A stretch of 29,124 nt of DNA from JBGZFC01 sp964346495 (GCA_964346495.1 CAYFUW010000017.1:1-29124), one strand, 5' to 3'; numbered from the stretch's first letter, positions 8,001-16,581 are shown. Notes: a model not told the origin generated them from the letters alone. A program made the numbers and translations.

Positions 8001-8600
8001 TTTTTGTTTTTTTAAAGTGTAATATAGAGCAAAAAAAAATATTTTAATTTTTGTTTTTATAGATTTAAAGTTAGATAAATGTTTCTCGTAAAGAGCGCAA
8101 AGTGTTTCGATAAGTTCGCAACGAGCGCATTGCGGTTTCAATCCGCATTGCCCATATTCTGTTTTTCGTGGTGCGTGATGCGGGTTACGTGGTGCGACGC
8201 AAGTACATACTAAATACTTAGAACTAAAGTACAGCCTTTCATGCAGGCTAGTGGAAGGCTTTATCTACCGTAAGCTGCACTCGTTCCTCGTTTGCATACG
8301 GTTATGAAAATATTACCCTTCGGGTAAGTTAATTTGCAATTTTACAAATACAACAAAAGCACCTGAAAGGTGTGATTTCCATAACCGTAGGTCAACGACC
8401 TGCGGTATAGGCATCCTCACAAAACTCGACCCGAAGTGGTCGGACTTATTCAATGAACAAACTAACAACAAATAATAATATTTCGGTGCTTTGCACCTTT
8501 GGTTGTTGGTGTTTAAAAATTGTTTTGGACTTTGCGATTTTGTTAAGATTGCAAAGTTAATAATTAAGTTAATTGTTGTAAAAATGGGGGGGGTGAAAAA
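8001..8600. other. 600-base gene-free block with chained hairpins
   Basis: The spacer between divergent genes holds no convincing coding sequence. It contains an imperfect hairpin at 8127-8151 (GCATTGCGG/CCGCATTGC arms), the 13-mer cgggttacgtggt at 8181-8193 shared with 4635-4647, and then a chain of seven hairpins from 8233 to 8497. A 102-codon open frame on the minus strand (8313-8621) simply reads through the hairpins and has no protein-like features. Confidence 0.65.
8233..8497. repeat. Chain of seven short hairpins
   Basis: Within 265 bases: AGCCTT...AAGGCT at 8233-8260 (AGGCT at 8245-8249 is an alternative partner), ACCGTA..TGCA/TGCA-TACGGT at 8267-8302, TTACCC-TTC-GGGTAA at 8313-8327, CACCT-GAA-AGGTG at 8360-8372, ACCGTAGGTC-AAC-GACCTGCGGT at 8384-8406 (one wobble pair), CGACC-CGAAGT-GGTCG at 8427-8442, GGTGC-TTT-GCACC at 8485-8497. 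Four have loops of exactly 3 bases. None is followed by a T-run as a terminator would be. Confidence 0.7.
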
Positions 8601-8603
8601 AAA
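8586..8603. repeat. G8 and A8 homopolymer tracts upstream of a promoter
   Basis: Eight G at 8586-8593, then TG, then eight A at 8596-8603, ending three bases before the TAAATTTG -7 element of the T9SS propeller gene. Such tracts are prone to slipped-strand length change. Confidence 0.7.
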
Positions 8604-8606
8604 TGC

Positions 8607-8614
8607 TAAATTTG
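8607..8614 (+). promoter_or_regulatory. Putative -7 element (TAAATTTG)
   Basis: TAAATTTG matches the TAnnTTTG consensus and lies 34 bases before the start of the plus-strand T9SS gene. The usual -33 position is occupied by the poly-G/poly-A tracts; the nearest TTG is at 8576-8578, about 8 bases too far upstream. Confidence 0.5.
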
Positions 8615-8648
8615 TTGTCAAATAGTTTCTAATTTTAATTAATAAGTT

Positions 8649-10211
8649 ATGAGAAAAAATGTATTAATTCTATTACTTGCTTTAATAGCATCATCATTCT
8701 GTTTCGGGCAACAAGATTTTTGGAGAAAAAGATTTACACCTTCGACTTCGCGATATCTTGCAGTAGATTCAAAAGGTTGTTTATATATTGCTACCTCTCA
8801 CGGGTTATATGTAATGAAAGATACTGATTCCGATATCGTAAAAACTAATCTTTCATATCAAAATATTATTCGCGTGGAAGTAAATGATAGAGATGATGTT
8901 TTTGCTATACCTTTGAACGAAGACAAGCTCTATTATTCGCAAGATGGAGGCGATACCTGGACTGTAACCCAACTACCTCCATCTAAATCTGAAACACCTT
9001 ATACAAGTGACCAGAGTATTAAAAGCCTTGATGATTCAAATATTCAGTCATTTTTTGCAAAAGGAGATAAAATAATATGTGGAGGAGCAAATATCGGTGG
9101 AATTTGGAAGTCAGATAATTTAGGTGTTAGTTGGAGTAAAGTTTGGGATGCCCCTTTTTTCACCTTAGGTGTTAATGTAATATATGAGAGAAATAATGGC
9201 GATCTTCTTGCAGGTACATCTAGTATAATAATCAATAAAACAAATAAGAACTCTAATTCTTCTTTGTCTGAAGACTATGGAATATTCCGTTCGACTGATG
9301 GCGGTTCTTCTTGGAACTATTGGGTGCCTAACGTTGGAAGACCTGATTTTGTTTTCGATATAGTTGAAAATTCAAAAACCCATCTGTTTTTAGGCACATC
9401 ATTTTATTTCCCCGACCTTAACGGAATTTATGTTAGCAGCGATGATGGAGTTACATGGCAACAAACGCTTCATGATCCATGCGGTTGGAATGTAGATTTT
9501 GCAATTGCACCCAATGATGTTATTTACGCGTTTTTTGATGGGAGTTCACCAATTTATAGAAGCCTTGTTCGCTCGTTCGATGGTGGTTTGTCCTGGCGAC
9601 GAATTTATTATACTATAGATGGTCTTCTAAATGAGCGCTTACTTTCATTATGTGTATCTCCGGACGGCTATTTATATGCTTTAAGTCCTTCTTATCTGCT
9701 GCGTAGCGCATATCCTGTAACCGGACCAACATGTACAGCCTCGGTTTCAATAGTTCCTGCAGATGCCGGAGTGATTGCAGGTAGCGGTAGTTACCACGAA
9801 AACGAAACTGTTGCACTGATAGCTGAACCGTTTGCCGGATTCGAGTTTGTTAGTTGGTCTTTGGCTGATGGTACTGTTTTATCTGTAAACAAAGAATATA
9901 GTTTCCAAATTACTGAAGATATTAATATCATTGCCAATTTTAGAGACAATTCAGCTATAAATGAACTTGCAGGAAAAGGTGTTAAAATCTATCCAAACCC
10001 TTTTACCGACTATATTCAAATAGATATTGATAATGCTTCATTTTCAAGCGGAAAAGAGATTAATGTATCTGTTTTCGATATGTTAGGTCGCGAATTGTAT
10101 AGAACAGCTACCAAGGATGGAAAAATCAATCTATCTCATATATCAAACGGAGTTTACAATATGAGTGTTGTTATCGATGGAAAACGTGAAGTATATAAAA
10201 TTGTGAAATAG
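8649..10211 (+). CDS. T9SS-secreted Asp-box (BNR-like) propeller protein with B-repeat domain
   Basis: Secreted 520-aa protein. Signal peptide at 1-20 (ending SSFCFG, then QQ). Residues ~25-355 carry five Asp-box motifs of the S-x-D-x-G-x-x-W type at 97-104, 155-162, 215-222, 263-270 and 309-316, as in sialidase/VPS10/Ycf48-like beta-propellers. Residues ~362-432 resemble the InlB-type bacterial B-repeat (VSIVPADAGVIAGSG...GFEFVSWS...NIIANF). Residues ~445-520 form a type A T9SS C-terminal sorting domain (VKIYPNPFTD...VSVFDMLGRELYR...GVYNMSVVIDGK...KIVK), which directs export by the Por secretion system and often surface attachment. No sialidase catalytic residues (Arg triad/FRIP) were seen, so binding rather than hydrolysis is more likely. 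Ligand unknown. Monocistronic. Confidence 0.88.
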   Translation: MRKNVLILLLALIASSFCFGQQDFWRKRFTPSTSRYLAVDSKGCLYIATSHGLYVMKDTDSDIVKTNLSYQNIIRVEVNDRDDVFAIPLNEDKLYYSQDGGDTWTVTQLPPSKSETPYTSDQSIKSLDDSNIQSFFAKGDKIICGGANIGGIWKSDNLGVSWSKVWDAPFFTLGVNVIYERNNGDLLAGTSSIIINKTNKNSNSSLSEDYGIFRSTDGGSSWNYWVPNVGRPDFVFDIVENSKTHLFLGTSFYFPDLNGIYVSSDDGVTWQQTLHDPCGWNVDFAIAPNDVIYAFFDGSSPIYRSLVRSFDGGLSWRRIYYTIDGLLNERLLSLCVSPDGYLYALSPSYLLRSAYPVTGPTCTASVSIVPADAGVIAGSGSYHENETVALIAEPFAGFEFVSWSLADGTVLSVNKEYSFQITEDINIIANFRDNSAINELAGKGVKIYPNPFTDYIQIDIDNASFSSGKEINVSVFDMLGRELYRTATKDGKINLSHISNGVYNMSVVIDGKREVYKIVK

Positions 10212-10281
10212 ATTTTTTTGGTACATCACAAAGACAAGTTATTTGCGATTTTGGATTTGGGAACTTTTACATCGGAGAGTT

Positions 10282-10310
10282 GTAGAGACGTCATATTATG
10301 ATGTCTCTAC
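10282..10310. terminator. Imperfect palindrome between convergent genes
   Basis: Arms GTAGAGACGTCATA and TATGATGTCTCTAC around a single central T, with one G-U-capable mismatch. It lies 70 bases after the stop of the T9SS gene and 77 bases beyond the stop of the convergent ABC-2 permease gene, where a shared terminator is expected, but it lacks a T-run. The AGAGAC/GTCTCT arms match the palindrome at 7355-7382. Confidence 0.5.
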
Positions 10311-10330
10311 TATTCTGTGATAAACACTTA

Positions 10331-10381
10331 ACCCGCAACGCGCAACACGTGCCACGAATCCCGCAACGCGTAACCCGTAAC
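10331..10381 (-). repeat. GC-rich word-like repeat
   Basis: 51 bases that on the minus strand read as variants of the words TACGGGTTACG, GCGTTGCGGG, CGTGGCACG and TGTTGCGCG. They are similar in style to 4635-4647, 8164-8200 and 18145-18195. It ends seven bases before the stop codon of the ABC-2 permease gene. Confidence 0.55.
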
Positions 10382-10387
10382 AAAAAA

Positions 10388-11506
10388 TCACCCTCTCTTC
10401 TTATAACTCAACAACCCCCAACCGTTTAAAACAACAGCAAATATGAGCAATATCGATAATGGTTGCAATATCTCTATCAAACTACTGCCTTGCAGATATA
10501 CCAAGCGCATTATTTGTATGTAGTATGTCAGCGGATTGCAATATGCAATTACTTGTGCCCAGGCAGGCATTGCTGATATAGGAGTGAAAATTCCGCTTAA
10601 AAGAATGATAATCAATATAAAGAACATTGCTAAGAACATTGATTGCTGCAATGTTTCGGAGTAGTTTGAGACGATTATTCCCAATCCGGTGATACCGGTA
10701 ATAAAAATTATACTTGAAAAATAGAGAGTTAAAAAACTGCCGTTAGGCAACATATTGTAAATCAACCAAACTAATATAAATGAGATGGTTAAAATAATTA
10801 AGCCGATTACCCAATAGGGAATAAGTTTGGCAAGAATAAAGCTAAATCTGTTAACAGGGGTTGCATTTATTTGTTGAATAGTTCCTGTCTCTTTTTCCAG
10901 AACTATATTTAGTGAAGGCATAATTCCGCAAATTAGTGTAATCATAAGAGCTATAAACGCCGGAAGCATAAAAGTTCTGTAATCCAAATTCTTGTTGTAT
11001 CTGTAATCGGGTACAATTTCAATGTTTGGTCCTTTTGCCAACACGCTTGCTGGAAATAGCTCGGCACGTATTTCTTGCGAGAAATCGTTTATAATATTTG
11101 TCAGATAGCTGTTTCCTAACAATCCTTGTGTGCTGTTTACCGCATTTACAACAACCATAACATTTGCCGATTTTTCTTTCACTAAATCACGGTCGAAAGT
11201 AGGTGGTATTTCAAGAATTATATCTGCTTCTTTACGATTCATCTGTTCCATAGAACTGTTATAATCGGTTGAAACGTTTGTCAGAATAAAATATGCAGAA
11301 GCATCTATTTTATCCACAAGTTGTTGTGAATAAGAGCTTTTATTGTAATCGACTATGTCTATTTTTATATTCTTTACCTCGAAGTTTATTGCCCAAGGAA
11401 AAAGTAACAATATCATTACAGGGTAAAGGATAATCAATTTCGGTATAATCGAATTACGGATTATCTGCTTAAACTCTTTTTCAACAAGAAACTTTAATTG
11501 TCCCAT
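10388..11506 (-). CDS. ABC-2 type permease (YbhS/YbhR-like), second
   Basis: Inner-membrane permease subunit of 372 aa in the ABC2_membrane_3 family. Architecture: one N-terminal membrane helix (~22-42), a large periplasmic domain (~45-175), then five C-terminal helices (from ~178). It carries the typical cytoplasmic motif LEKETGTIQQINATPVNR after the second helix. Together with the upstream permease it forms the membrane part of a heterodimeric ABC exporter. Last gene of the seven-gene efflux operon, 19 bases after the other permease gene. Homologous systems (E. coli YbhFSR, drug-export ABC-2 systems) move drugs or lipophilic compounds; the substrate here cannot be told. Confidence 0.88.
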   Translation of the reverse strand: MGQLKFLVEKEFKQIIRNSIIPKLIILYPVMILLLFPWAINFEVKNIKIDIVDYNKSSYSQQLVDKIDASAYFILTNVSTDYNSSMEQMNRKEADIILEIPPTFDRDLVKEKSANVMVVVNAVNSTQGLLGNSYLTNIINDFSQEIRAELFPASVLAKGPNIEIVPDYRYNKNLDYRTFMLPAFIALMITLICGIMPSLNIVLEKETGTIQQINATPVNRFSFILAKLIPYWVIGLIILTISFILVWLIYNMLPNGSFLTLYFSSIIFITGITGLGIIVSNYSETLQQSMFLAMFFILIIILLSGIFTPISAMPAWAQVIAYCNPLTYYIQIMRLVYLQGSSLIEILQPLSILLIFAVVLNGWGLLSYKKRG

Positions 11507-11525
11507 TTTACATCTGCTTTAGAAA

Positions 11526-12638
11526 TCAATAATTCAATCTTTCCTTTATATTCCAAATACTTAGACTCATAAAAAGAGTAATCATACCTACAATAATACC
11601 AATCTCCTTTATCACGTAACTAATTCCCAAACCTTCAATCATAATCTTTTTTACTGCCGAAATATACCAGCGAGCGGGAACGGTTGCTGAAAACCATTGT
11701 AACAGTTCAGGCATGCTGTTTATCGGGAAAATCATTCCTGACAGAACAAGCGTGGGCATCATCAATCCAATTCCCGAAATAAGTACTGCTGCAACCTGCG
11801 TGCTTACTGCTGTAGAAATCAGTAAACCAAGCGAAAGAGCAAGAAAAATAAATAAAATCGAAACAAAAATCAGCAATCCTAAACTTCCGTTTATTGGAAC
11901 GTGAAGCACATATACCGATAGCACTAAGATTGTTATCAGATTTATTATTGACAGAGCCAGATAAGGAATTGTTTTTGCAATTAAGATTGTACTCGGTTTC
12001 AAGGGCGAAACAAGCAAGATTTCCATAGTTCCTCGCTCTTTCTCACGAACAATAGAAATAGAAGTCATTATCGCACAAATTATCATCAAAACAAGTCCCA
12101 TAATGCCCGGCACAAACGTGTATGCAGAGTTCATTTCAGGATTGTATAGCAATTTGCTTTGTATATCTATTTGATACGGTATTTCAGCGCCTTTTCCTGA
12201 CTTTTCCATAGCATACTCACCCAAAAGGGCAGTCATATAGTTTGTGGCAATTGTTCCAAAATTTGGGTCTGATGCATTAGTAATAATCTGAATTTGAGCA
12301 TGTCCGGTATGTAGTAGGTTGTCGCCAAAGTTGTTCTCAAAAACAACAGCCATATCAATTTTACCCTTATTCATTAAATCGTCAATCTCTTCCGACGAAT
12401 ATAGGTAACCCAACAGATTGAAATAGGATGATGCGTCTATTTTATTGGCGATTATCGTTGTGGATGCCTCTTTTGCCGGGTCGAAAATAACCGTGCGAAC
12501 ATTTTTTACATCCATATTTATCGCGAACCCGAATAGTAGCATCTGCACAACAGGCATTCCCAGCAGAAGCAGCATGGTACGTCCGTCGCGAAAAATATGG
12601 TAAAACTCTTTTTCTACAAATGAAATGAACTGTTTCAT
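11526..12638 (-). CDS. ABC-2 type permease (YbhS/YbhR-like), first
   Basis: Inner-membrane permease of 370 aa with the same plan as its downstream paralogue: an N-terminal helix (~22-42, MLLLLGMPVVQMLLFGFAIN), a periplasmic domain with KIDASSYFNL-type sequence, and five C-terminal helices. The ABC-2 signature is VREKERGTMEILLVSPLKP (~198-216). The two permeases share family motifs (KIDAS at similar positions, E-K/R-GT) but differ widely, so they likely act as a heterodimer. It starts 25 bases after the ATPase gene. Substrate unknown. Confidence 0.9.
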   Translation of the reverse strand: MKQFISFVEKEFYHIFRDGRTMLLLLGMPVVQMLLFGFAINMDVKNVRTVIFDPAKEASTTIIANKIDASSYFNLLGYLYSSEEIDDLMNKGKIDMAVVFENNFGDNLLHTGHAQIQIITNASDPNFGTIATNYMTALLGEYAMEKSGKGAEIPYQIDIQSKLLYNPEMNSAYTFVPGIMGLVLMIICAIMTSISIVREKERGTMEILLVSPLKPSTILIAKTIPYLALSIINLITILVLSVYVLHVPINGSLGLLIFVSILFIFLALSLGLLISTAVSTQVAAVLISGIGLMMPTLVLSGMIFPINSMPELLQWFSATVPARWYISAVKKIMIEGLGISYVIKEIGIIVGMITLFMSLSIWNIKERLNY

Positions 12639-12663
12639 ATTGAATTCAATTTTCGCCTTAATA

Positions 12664-13401
12664 TTACTCTAAACGAGTCGATTTTCGAGCCAATTTCCTA
12701 AAAACACCATCCATAGTATCAGCTTCGAATTGCTCTTTCAATGCACGTGGCGTATCAAGAGCATCTATTCTGCCATCTACCATTATAGAAACCCGGTCGC
12801 AATATTCTGCTTCGTCCATATAGTGAGTAGTAACAAAAACCGTGATTCCGCTATCTGCCGCCTCAATAATCATCTCCCAAAACTGACGTCGCATCGATGG
12901 GTCAACTCCGCCGGTTGGTTCATCTAAAAAAACTAGTTTGGGATTGTGGAAAATTGCAGTAGAAAAAGCGAGCTTTTGCTTCCATCCAAGTGGTAAAGAC
13001 CTGACCATTGTGTTGCGTTCCGACTCAAAATCCAATCTTTTAAGAAGTTTGTCGGTCTTTTCTGCTATCTCTTTGTCACTCAATCCATAAATTCCTGCGA
13101 ATAGGCGTATGTTTTCCCAAACCTTAAGGTCTTCGTATAGCGAAAACTTCTGACTCATGTATCCGATGTTGCGTTTTATCTTTTCATTCTCTTTTATGAT
13201 ATCGTAACCCGCAACTTTACCATTTCCGCTTGTCGGTTTACTGATTCCGCACAACATTTTTATGGCTGTAGTTTTACCTGCACCGTTTGCTCCCAAAAAT
13301 CCAAAAATTTCTCCCTCTTTCACATCGAAAGAGATATTATCGACGGCAGTAAAACGACCGAATTTTTTTGTTAAGTTTGATACTTCTATTACTTTATTCA
13401 T
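12664..13401 (-). CDS. ABC transporter ATPase with degenerate signature motif
   Basis: Cytoplasmic nucleotide-binding subunit of 245 aa. Walker A GANGAGKTT at 37-45, Q-loop Q84 (YMSQKFSLYEDL), Walker B LVFLDEP with catalytic Glu at ~161, and H-loop His in TTHYMDEA (~203). The ABC signature is LPLGWKQKL instead of LSGGxxQ, as I recall for the second half of E. coli YbhF. Its start codon abuts the stop of the first ATPase gene with no gap. Paired with that ATPase it would give one intact and one degenerate ATP site. It energises the two ABC-2 permeases encoded next. Confidence 0.9.
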   Translation of the reverse strand: MNKVIEVSNLTKKFGRFTAVDNISFDVKEGEIFGFLGANGAGKTTAIKMLCGISKPTSGNGKVAGYDIIKENEKIKRNIGYMSQKFSLYEDLKVWENIRLFAGIYGLSDKEIAEKTDKLLKRLDFESERNTMVRSLPLGWKQKLAFSTAIFHNPKLVFLDEPTGGVDPSMRRQFWEMIIEAADSGITVFVTTHYMDEAEYCDRVSIMVDGRIDALDTPRALKEQFEADTMDGVFRKLARKSTRLE

Positions 13402-14334
13402 CTATTTTTCTGTCTCAATTTCATCATTAATAGAATCTTCATTTGTAAGAGCCATAAAACAGTCCTCTACCGAAGGTCTAATATCGTAAATTTCAAGAGA
13501 TTGGTAATCTTCTCGTGTCAGATAATCTCTCAATTCGGCTTGTGAAAACCCTTTTTTTACGGTTATGTGATATTTATCGCCGAAAGCAAAGCAAGTTTTA
13601 ATGTTTTCGTTTTGTCGCAAATCGTTTAAAAGAGCTAACATCTTATCGGCACGAACTGCCCACAAAGTTTCAGGATACGCATTGATTATGCCTTGCGGTG
13701 TATCGGTGGCAATAAAACCGCCTTCTCGCATAAGTGAAATGCGGTCGCACAAACTCGCTTCATCCATGTAAGCGGTTGATACTAAGATTGTAATTCCCTC
13801 TTTTTTGAGATTTTTCAAAATATCCCAAAACTCTTTTCTCGATACCGGGTCAACTCCTGTTGTCGGTTCATCCAAAATAAGAACTTCGGGTTTATGAATC
13901 AGCGCACAACTCAAAGCCAATTTCTGTTTCATACCGCCTGAGAGTGCTCCCGCTTTTCTTGTTTTAAACGGCTCTATTTGTTGGTATATATCTTTGATTA
14001 AGTGATAGTTCTCTTCGATAGTCGTGTTGAAAACAGTGGCAAAAAAACGCAGGTTTTCCTCTACCGACAAATCTTGATACAATGAGAATCTGCCGGGCAT
14101 ATAACCTACAATCTGGCGGATTTTCCTGTAATCTTTGTCTGTATCGAGACCGTTGATTTTTGCAAACCCTTTGTCCGGTAAAATTAGTGATGCCAAAATT
14201 CTAAATAGTGTGGTTTTTCCGGCGCCATCGGGTCCGATAACACCGTAAATCTCTCCATCGTTTATTGTAAGCGACAGATTGTGAAGTGCTTCCACACTAC
14301 CAAAGTTTTTATACAGATTTTCAGCGATAATCAT
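13402..14334 (-). CDS. ABC transporter ATPase lacking Q-loop Gln and H-loop His
   Basis: Nucleotide-binding subunit of 310 aa. Walker A GPDGAGKTT at 34-42, canonical signature LSGGMKQKL at 131-139, Walker B VLILDEP (~151-157). The Q-loop reads YMPGRFSLYQDL (Gly81 where Gln is expected) and the H-loop reads STAYMDEA (Ala198 where His is expected). A C-terminal extension (~225-310) follows the ATPase core. The defects mirror those of the partner ATPase, whose Q and H are intact but whose signature is degenerate. In E. coli YbhF two such domains are fused in one chain; here they are separate genes. Gap to hlyD is 15 bases. Confidence 0.9.
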   Translation of the reverse strand: MIIAENLYKNFGSVEALHNLSLTINDGEIYGVIGPDGAGKTTLFRILASLILPDKGFAKINGLDTDKDYRKIRQIVGYMPGRFSLYQDLSVEENLRFFATVFNTTIEENYHLIKDIYQQIEPFKTRKAGALSGGMKQKLALSCALIHKPEVLILDEPTTGVDPVSRKEFWDILKNLKKEGITILVSTAYMDEASLCDRISLMREGGFIATDTPQGIINAYPETLWAVRADKMLALLNDLRQNENIKTCFAFGDKYHITVKKGFSQAELRDYLTREDYQSLEIYDIRPSVEDCFMALTNEDSINDEIETEK

Positions 14335-14349
14335 TTTTTACAGTTTTGA

Positions 14350-15246
14350 TTATTTAAATTTCACCTCTCCGTACATTCCTATTTTTAGAAATCCATCGTT
14401 TGGAACTTCTATTTTAATAGCGTAAACCAAGTTTGCACGTTCATTTTTAGTTTGAATGCTTTTGGGTGTGAATTCGGCTTTATCCGAAATCCAGGTTATA
14501 ACTCCTTCATACGTGTGCATTTTGCCATCTCCGGCATCGGTTCGCACGGTTACTTTGTCGTTGAGTTTCAGTTTAGCCAATTGGTCGTTCGTGATGTAAG
14601 CCCTTAAAAAGAGAGTTTCGATATTGGCGATTTTGAACAGTGGTGCACCAATATTTGCCAATTCGCCCTGTTCGGCATATTTATTGAGAACAACTCCCGA
14701 AATAGGACTTTTAATTTTGCATTTTGCAATAAGGTCTTCTAACTGTGCTACTTGAATCTCCATTGCAGAACTTTGAGCCGAAATATTTGCACTGCTCTTT
14801 TCCAACGATGAAGTTTGAGCCACAAGTTGACGCTCTAACAGATCGATTTGGTGGTTAATATCGTCCAACTGCTTTTGGTTAGCCGCATTGGCTTCAATCA
14901 GTTTTTTGGTGCGTTCACGCTCACGTTGAAGGTTTTGAATACTCTCCTCAATTGCAGCTATTTGAGTGCTGATATTCGGACGCTGAACACGAATACCTTT
15001 CACGTTGCTCAACAGGCTCATTTTCTGCAGATAGAGTTGTGTGCTGTCAATCGCACCAACTTCGGCTCCCTCTTCTAAAGATTGCCCCTCTTTTACGTTG
15101 AGTTCAATAATCTTTCCTGACGCTTCGGCAGATACAATTATCTCTGTAGCTTCGAATGAGCCGGTTGCATCGTAGCCATTATTGCTTTTGTTGCAAGAAA
15201 CTACAAGAGTAACTAAAGTTATGAATATTAATATATTGCGCAGCAT
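14350..15246 (-). CDS. HlyD/YbhG-type periplasmic adaptor lipoprotein
   Basis: Membrane fusion protein linking the inner-membrane ABC exporter to the TolC-like channel. I start it at 15246 because that Met opens a lipoprotein signal peptide (lipobox LVVSC, Cys18) and leaves a 25-base gap. An in-frame ATG at 15288 would add 14 polar residues and overlap the tolC-like gene. Then come a biotinyl-lipoyl-like half (GSFEATEIIVSAEASGKIIELNVKEG), a long coiled-coil hairpin (~60-150, QRERERTKKLIEANAANQKQ region), the second lipoyl half (IKSPISGVV) and a beta-barrel with WISDKAEFTPKSIQTKNER, a hallmark of YbhG/HlyD adaptors. Third gene in the operon. Confidence 0.88.
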   Translation of the reverse strand: MLRNILIFITLVTLVVSCNKSNNGYDATGSFEATEIIVSAEASGKIIELNVKEGQSLEEGAEVGAIDSTQLYLQKMSLLSNVKGIRVQRPNISTQIAAIEESIQNLQRERERTKKLIEANAANQKQLDDINHQIDLLERQLVAQTSSLEKSSANISAQSSAMEIQVAQLEDLIAKCKIKSPISGVVLNKYAEQGELANIGAPLFKIANIETLFLRAYITNDQLAKLKLNDKVTVRTDAGDGKMHTYEGVITWISDKAEFTPKSIQTKNERANLVYAIKIEVPNDGFLKIGMYGEVKFK

Positions 15247-15271
15247 AATTGTTGTGGTTTTGCCAAGTTTT

Positions 15272-16573
15272 CTATCTGTTGCTTTCATTGTTTACTAAAT
15301 ATTTTAAGTTGTAAATTGACATTAAGAATTGTATTTCGTGCAAAACTTTTGCCTGTTTTGCCATCTCTTCCGATGTTATTTCCCGTAGCATATCGGCTAC
15401 AGTCATTGTACCATTTTCTACTTTAGCTTGTGCAGTTTCACGGATAAGCTTCTGAAGACGAATGATTTCCTCATCGTCCTGCATAGTTTTGCGATATTTC
15501 TCTATCTCCATCTGTTGTTGCGATATTTGCATATTCAGATTGTAAAGGAAAGTTTCGCGTTGTGATTCGATAGACGATTTTTGTAAGTCTATGATTCTCT
15601 TCTGATTACCAAGTGTATATAGATTGCCGATATTCCATGTCAAGCGAATACCTCCCATAAAATAAGAATCAGGCTCGTTTTCGAACATATTTAGAGCCGG
15701 CTTGCCGTATCCGCCTTGTGCAAAGAGACTTACCATTGGCATAACTCTCGATGTGAGCGCTTTCTTTTGAGAGTCATACAGAGCTTGTTGTGCGTTGAAA
15801 AGTGAAATTTCGGGACGATTTATTGAAGTAACAACAGGTTCTGGAAAAAACAGTTCAGGTTTGGTAAAAACTGTCTCTTGGCTTAGTGTGTCACCGATTA
15901 TAATCGAAAGCATTTTTATATATGCATCGCGAGTCGCCTCTTTTTGCACACGATTTTGTTTCGCCTTCAGTTGTTCTACTTTCACGGCACTTAAATCGGA
16001 TTGATTAGCCAAACCATTGTTCAGATAAGTGTTCACTTTATCGTGATTTCTTTGTAATTCCTCTTCTAATGAAGCCTGAAGTGTTAGTTGTTCATTCAAC
16101 AGTAATATGCCGAAATATAGATTGTTAACTCGCTCTCGAACTTGATATATCTCTGACTCCAACTGCTTGCTTTCAACTTCGGCCTGGCTTTTTGCACTCT
16201 TCTTTTGCGATGCTGTATAACCACCATCCCATATCAGTTGATTAACTTCGAGAGCAGCTCTGTACTGGTCCTTATCGGGTGTGGGAATTTCTAATTCCGG
16301 AAAACCATCGGGTAGGGACAAGTCTAATTTTGTTACATCCGATTGCCACGAAGCTTGCGATACCAACGATATTTGTGGCAGGTAAGCCATGTTTGCATTT
16401 TTGAGATTGTAACTTTTGATTTTCTCAATCAATCCAAATCTTGCATAAGCAGGGTAGTTTGTGGCTGCTTTTTCCTGACACTCTTGCAATGTTATTGTTT
16501 TCTGCTGCGAATATGAGCAAAAAACGGATGCAATTGTGGTTAATAATATTGTGAAATAGGTTCTAAGTTTCAT
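15272..16573 (-). CDS. TolC-family outer-membrane efflux channel
   Basis: Outer-membrane factor of about 433 aa. I place the start at 16573, where a Met opens a normal signal peptide (KLRTYFTILLTTIASVFCSYSQ) and leaves an 8-base gap after tetR. The in-frame ATG at 16606 would add 11 residues and overlap tetR. The mature protein shows the OEP pattern: ITLQECQEKAATNYP near the N-terminus, long amphipathic coiled-coil helices, NQLIWDGGYTASQKKSAKSQ before the first long helix, and the internal duplication typical of TolC (second half RLTWNIGNLYTLGNQKRI). It forms the exit duct of the tripartite pump encoded by this operon. Confidence 0.9.
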   Translation of the reverse strand: MKLRTYFTILLTTIASVFCSYSQQKTITLQECQEKAATNYPAYARFGLIEKIKSYNLKNANMAYLPQISLVSQASWQSDVTKLDLSLPDGFPELEIPTPDKDQYRAALEVNQLIWDGGYTASQKKSAKSQAEVESKQLESEIYQVRERVNNLYFGILLLNEQLTLQASLEEELQRNHDKVNTYLNNGLANQSDLSAVKVEQLKAKQNRVQKEATRDAYIKMLSIIIGDTLSQETVFTKPELFFPEPVVTSINRPEISLFNAQQALYDSQKKALTSRVMPMVSLFAQGGYGKPALNMFENEPDSYFMGGIRLTWNIGNLYTLGNQKRIIDLQKSSIESQRETFLYNLNMQISQQQMEIEKYRKTMQDDEEIIRLQKLIRETAQAKVENGTMTVADMLREITSEEMAKQAKVLHEIQFLMSIYNLKYLVNNESNR

Positions 16574-16581
16574 TGCTTTGT

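Noticed and set aside
8233..8497. CRISPR array
   Set aside because: The hairpins do not share a common repeat sequence and there is no regular repeat-spacer period or cas gene.
8313..8621. 102-codon open frame on the minus strand in the hairpin block
   Set aside because: It reads straight through several palindromes and the G8/A8 tracts, lacks a promoter or signal peptide, and has no protein-like composition. More likely a chance frame over a structured non-coding element.
8649..10211. Sialidase
   Set aside because: Asp boxes are present, but I see no FRIP motif or catalytic Arg triad/Tyr-Glu pair, so only the fold is supported.
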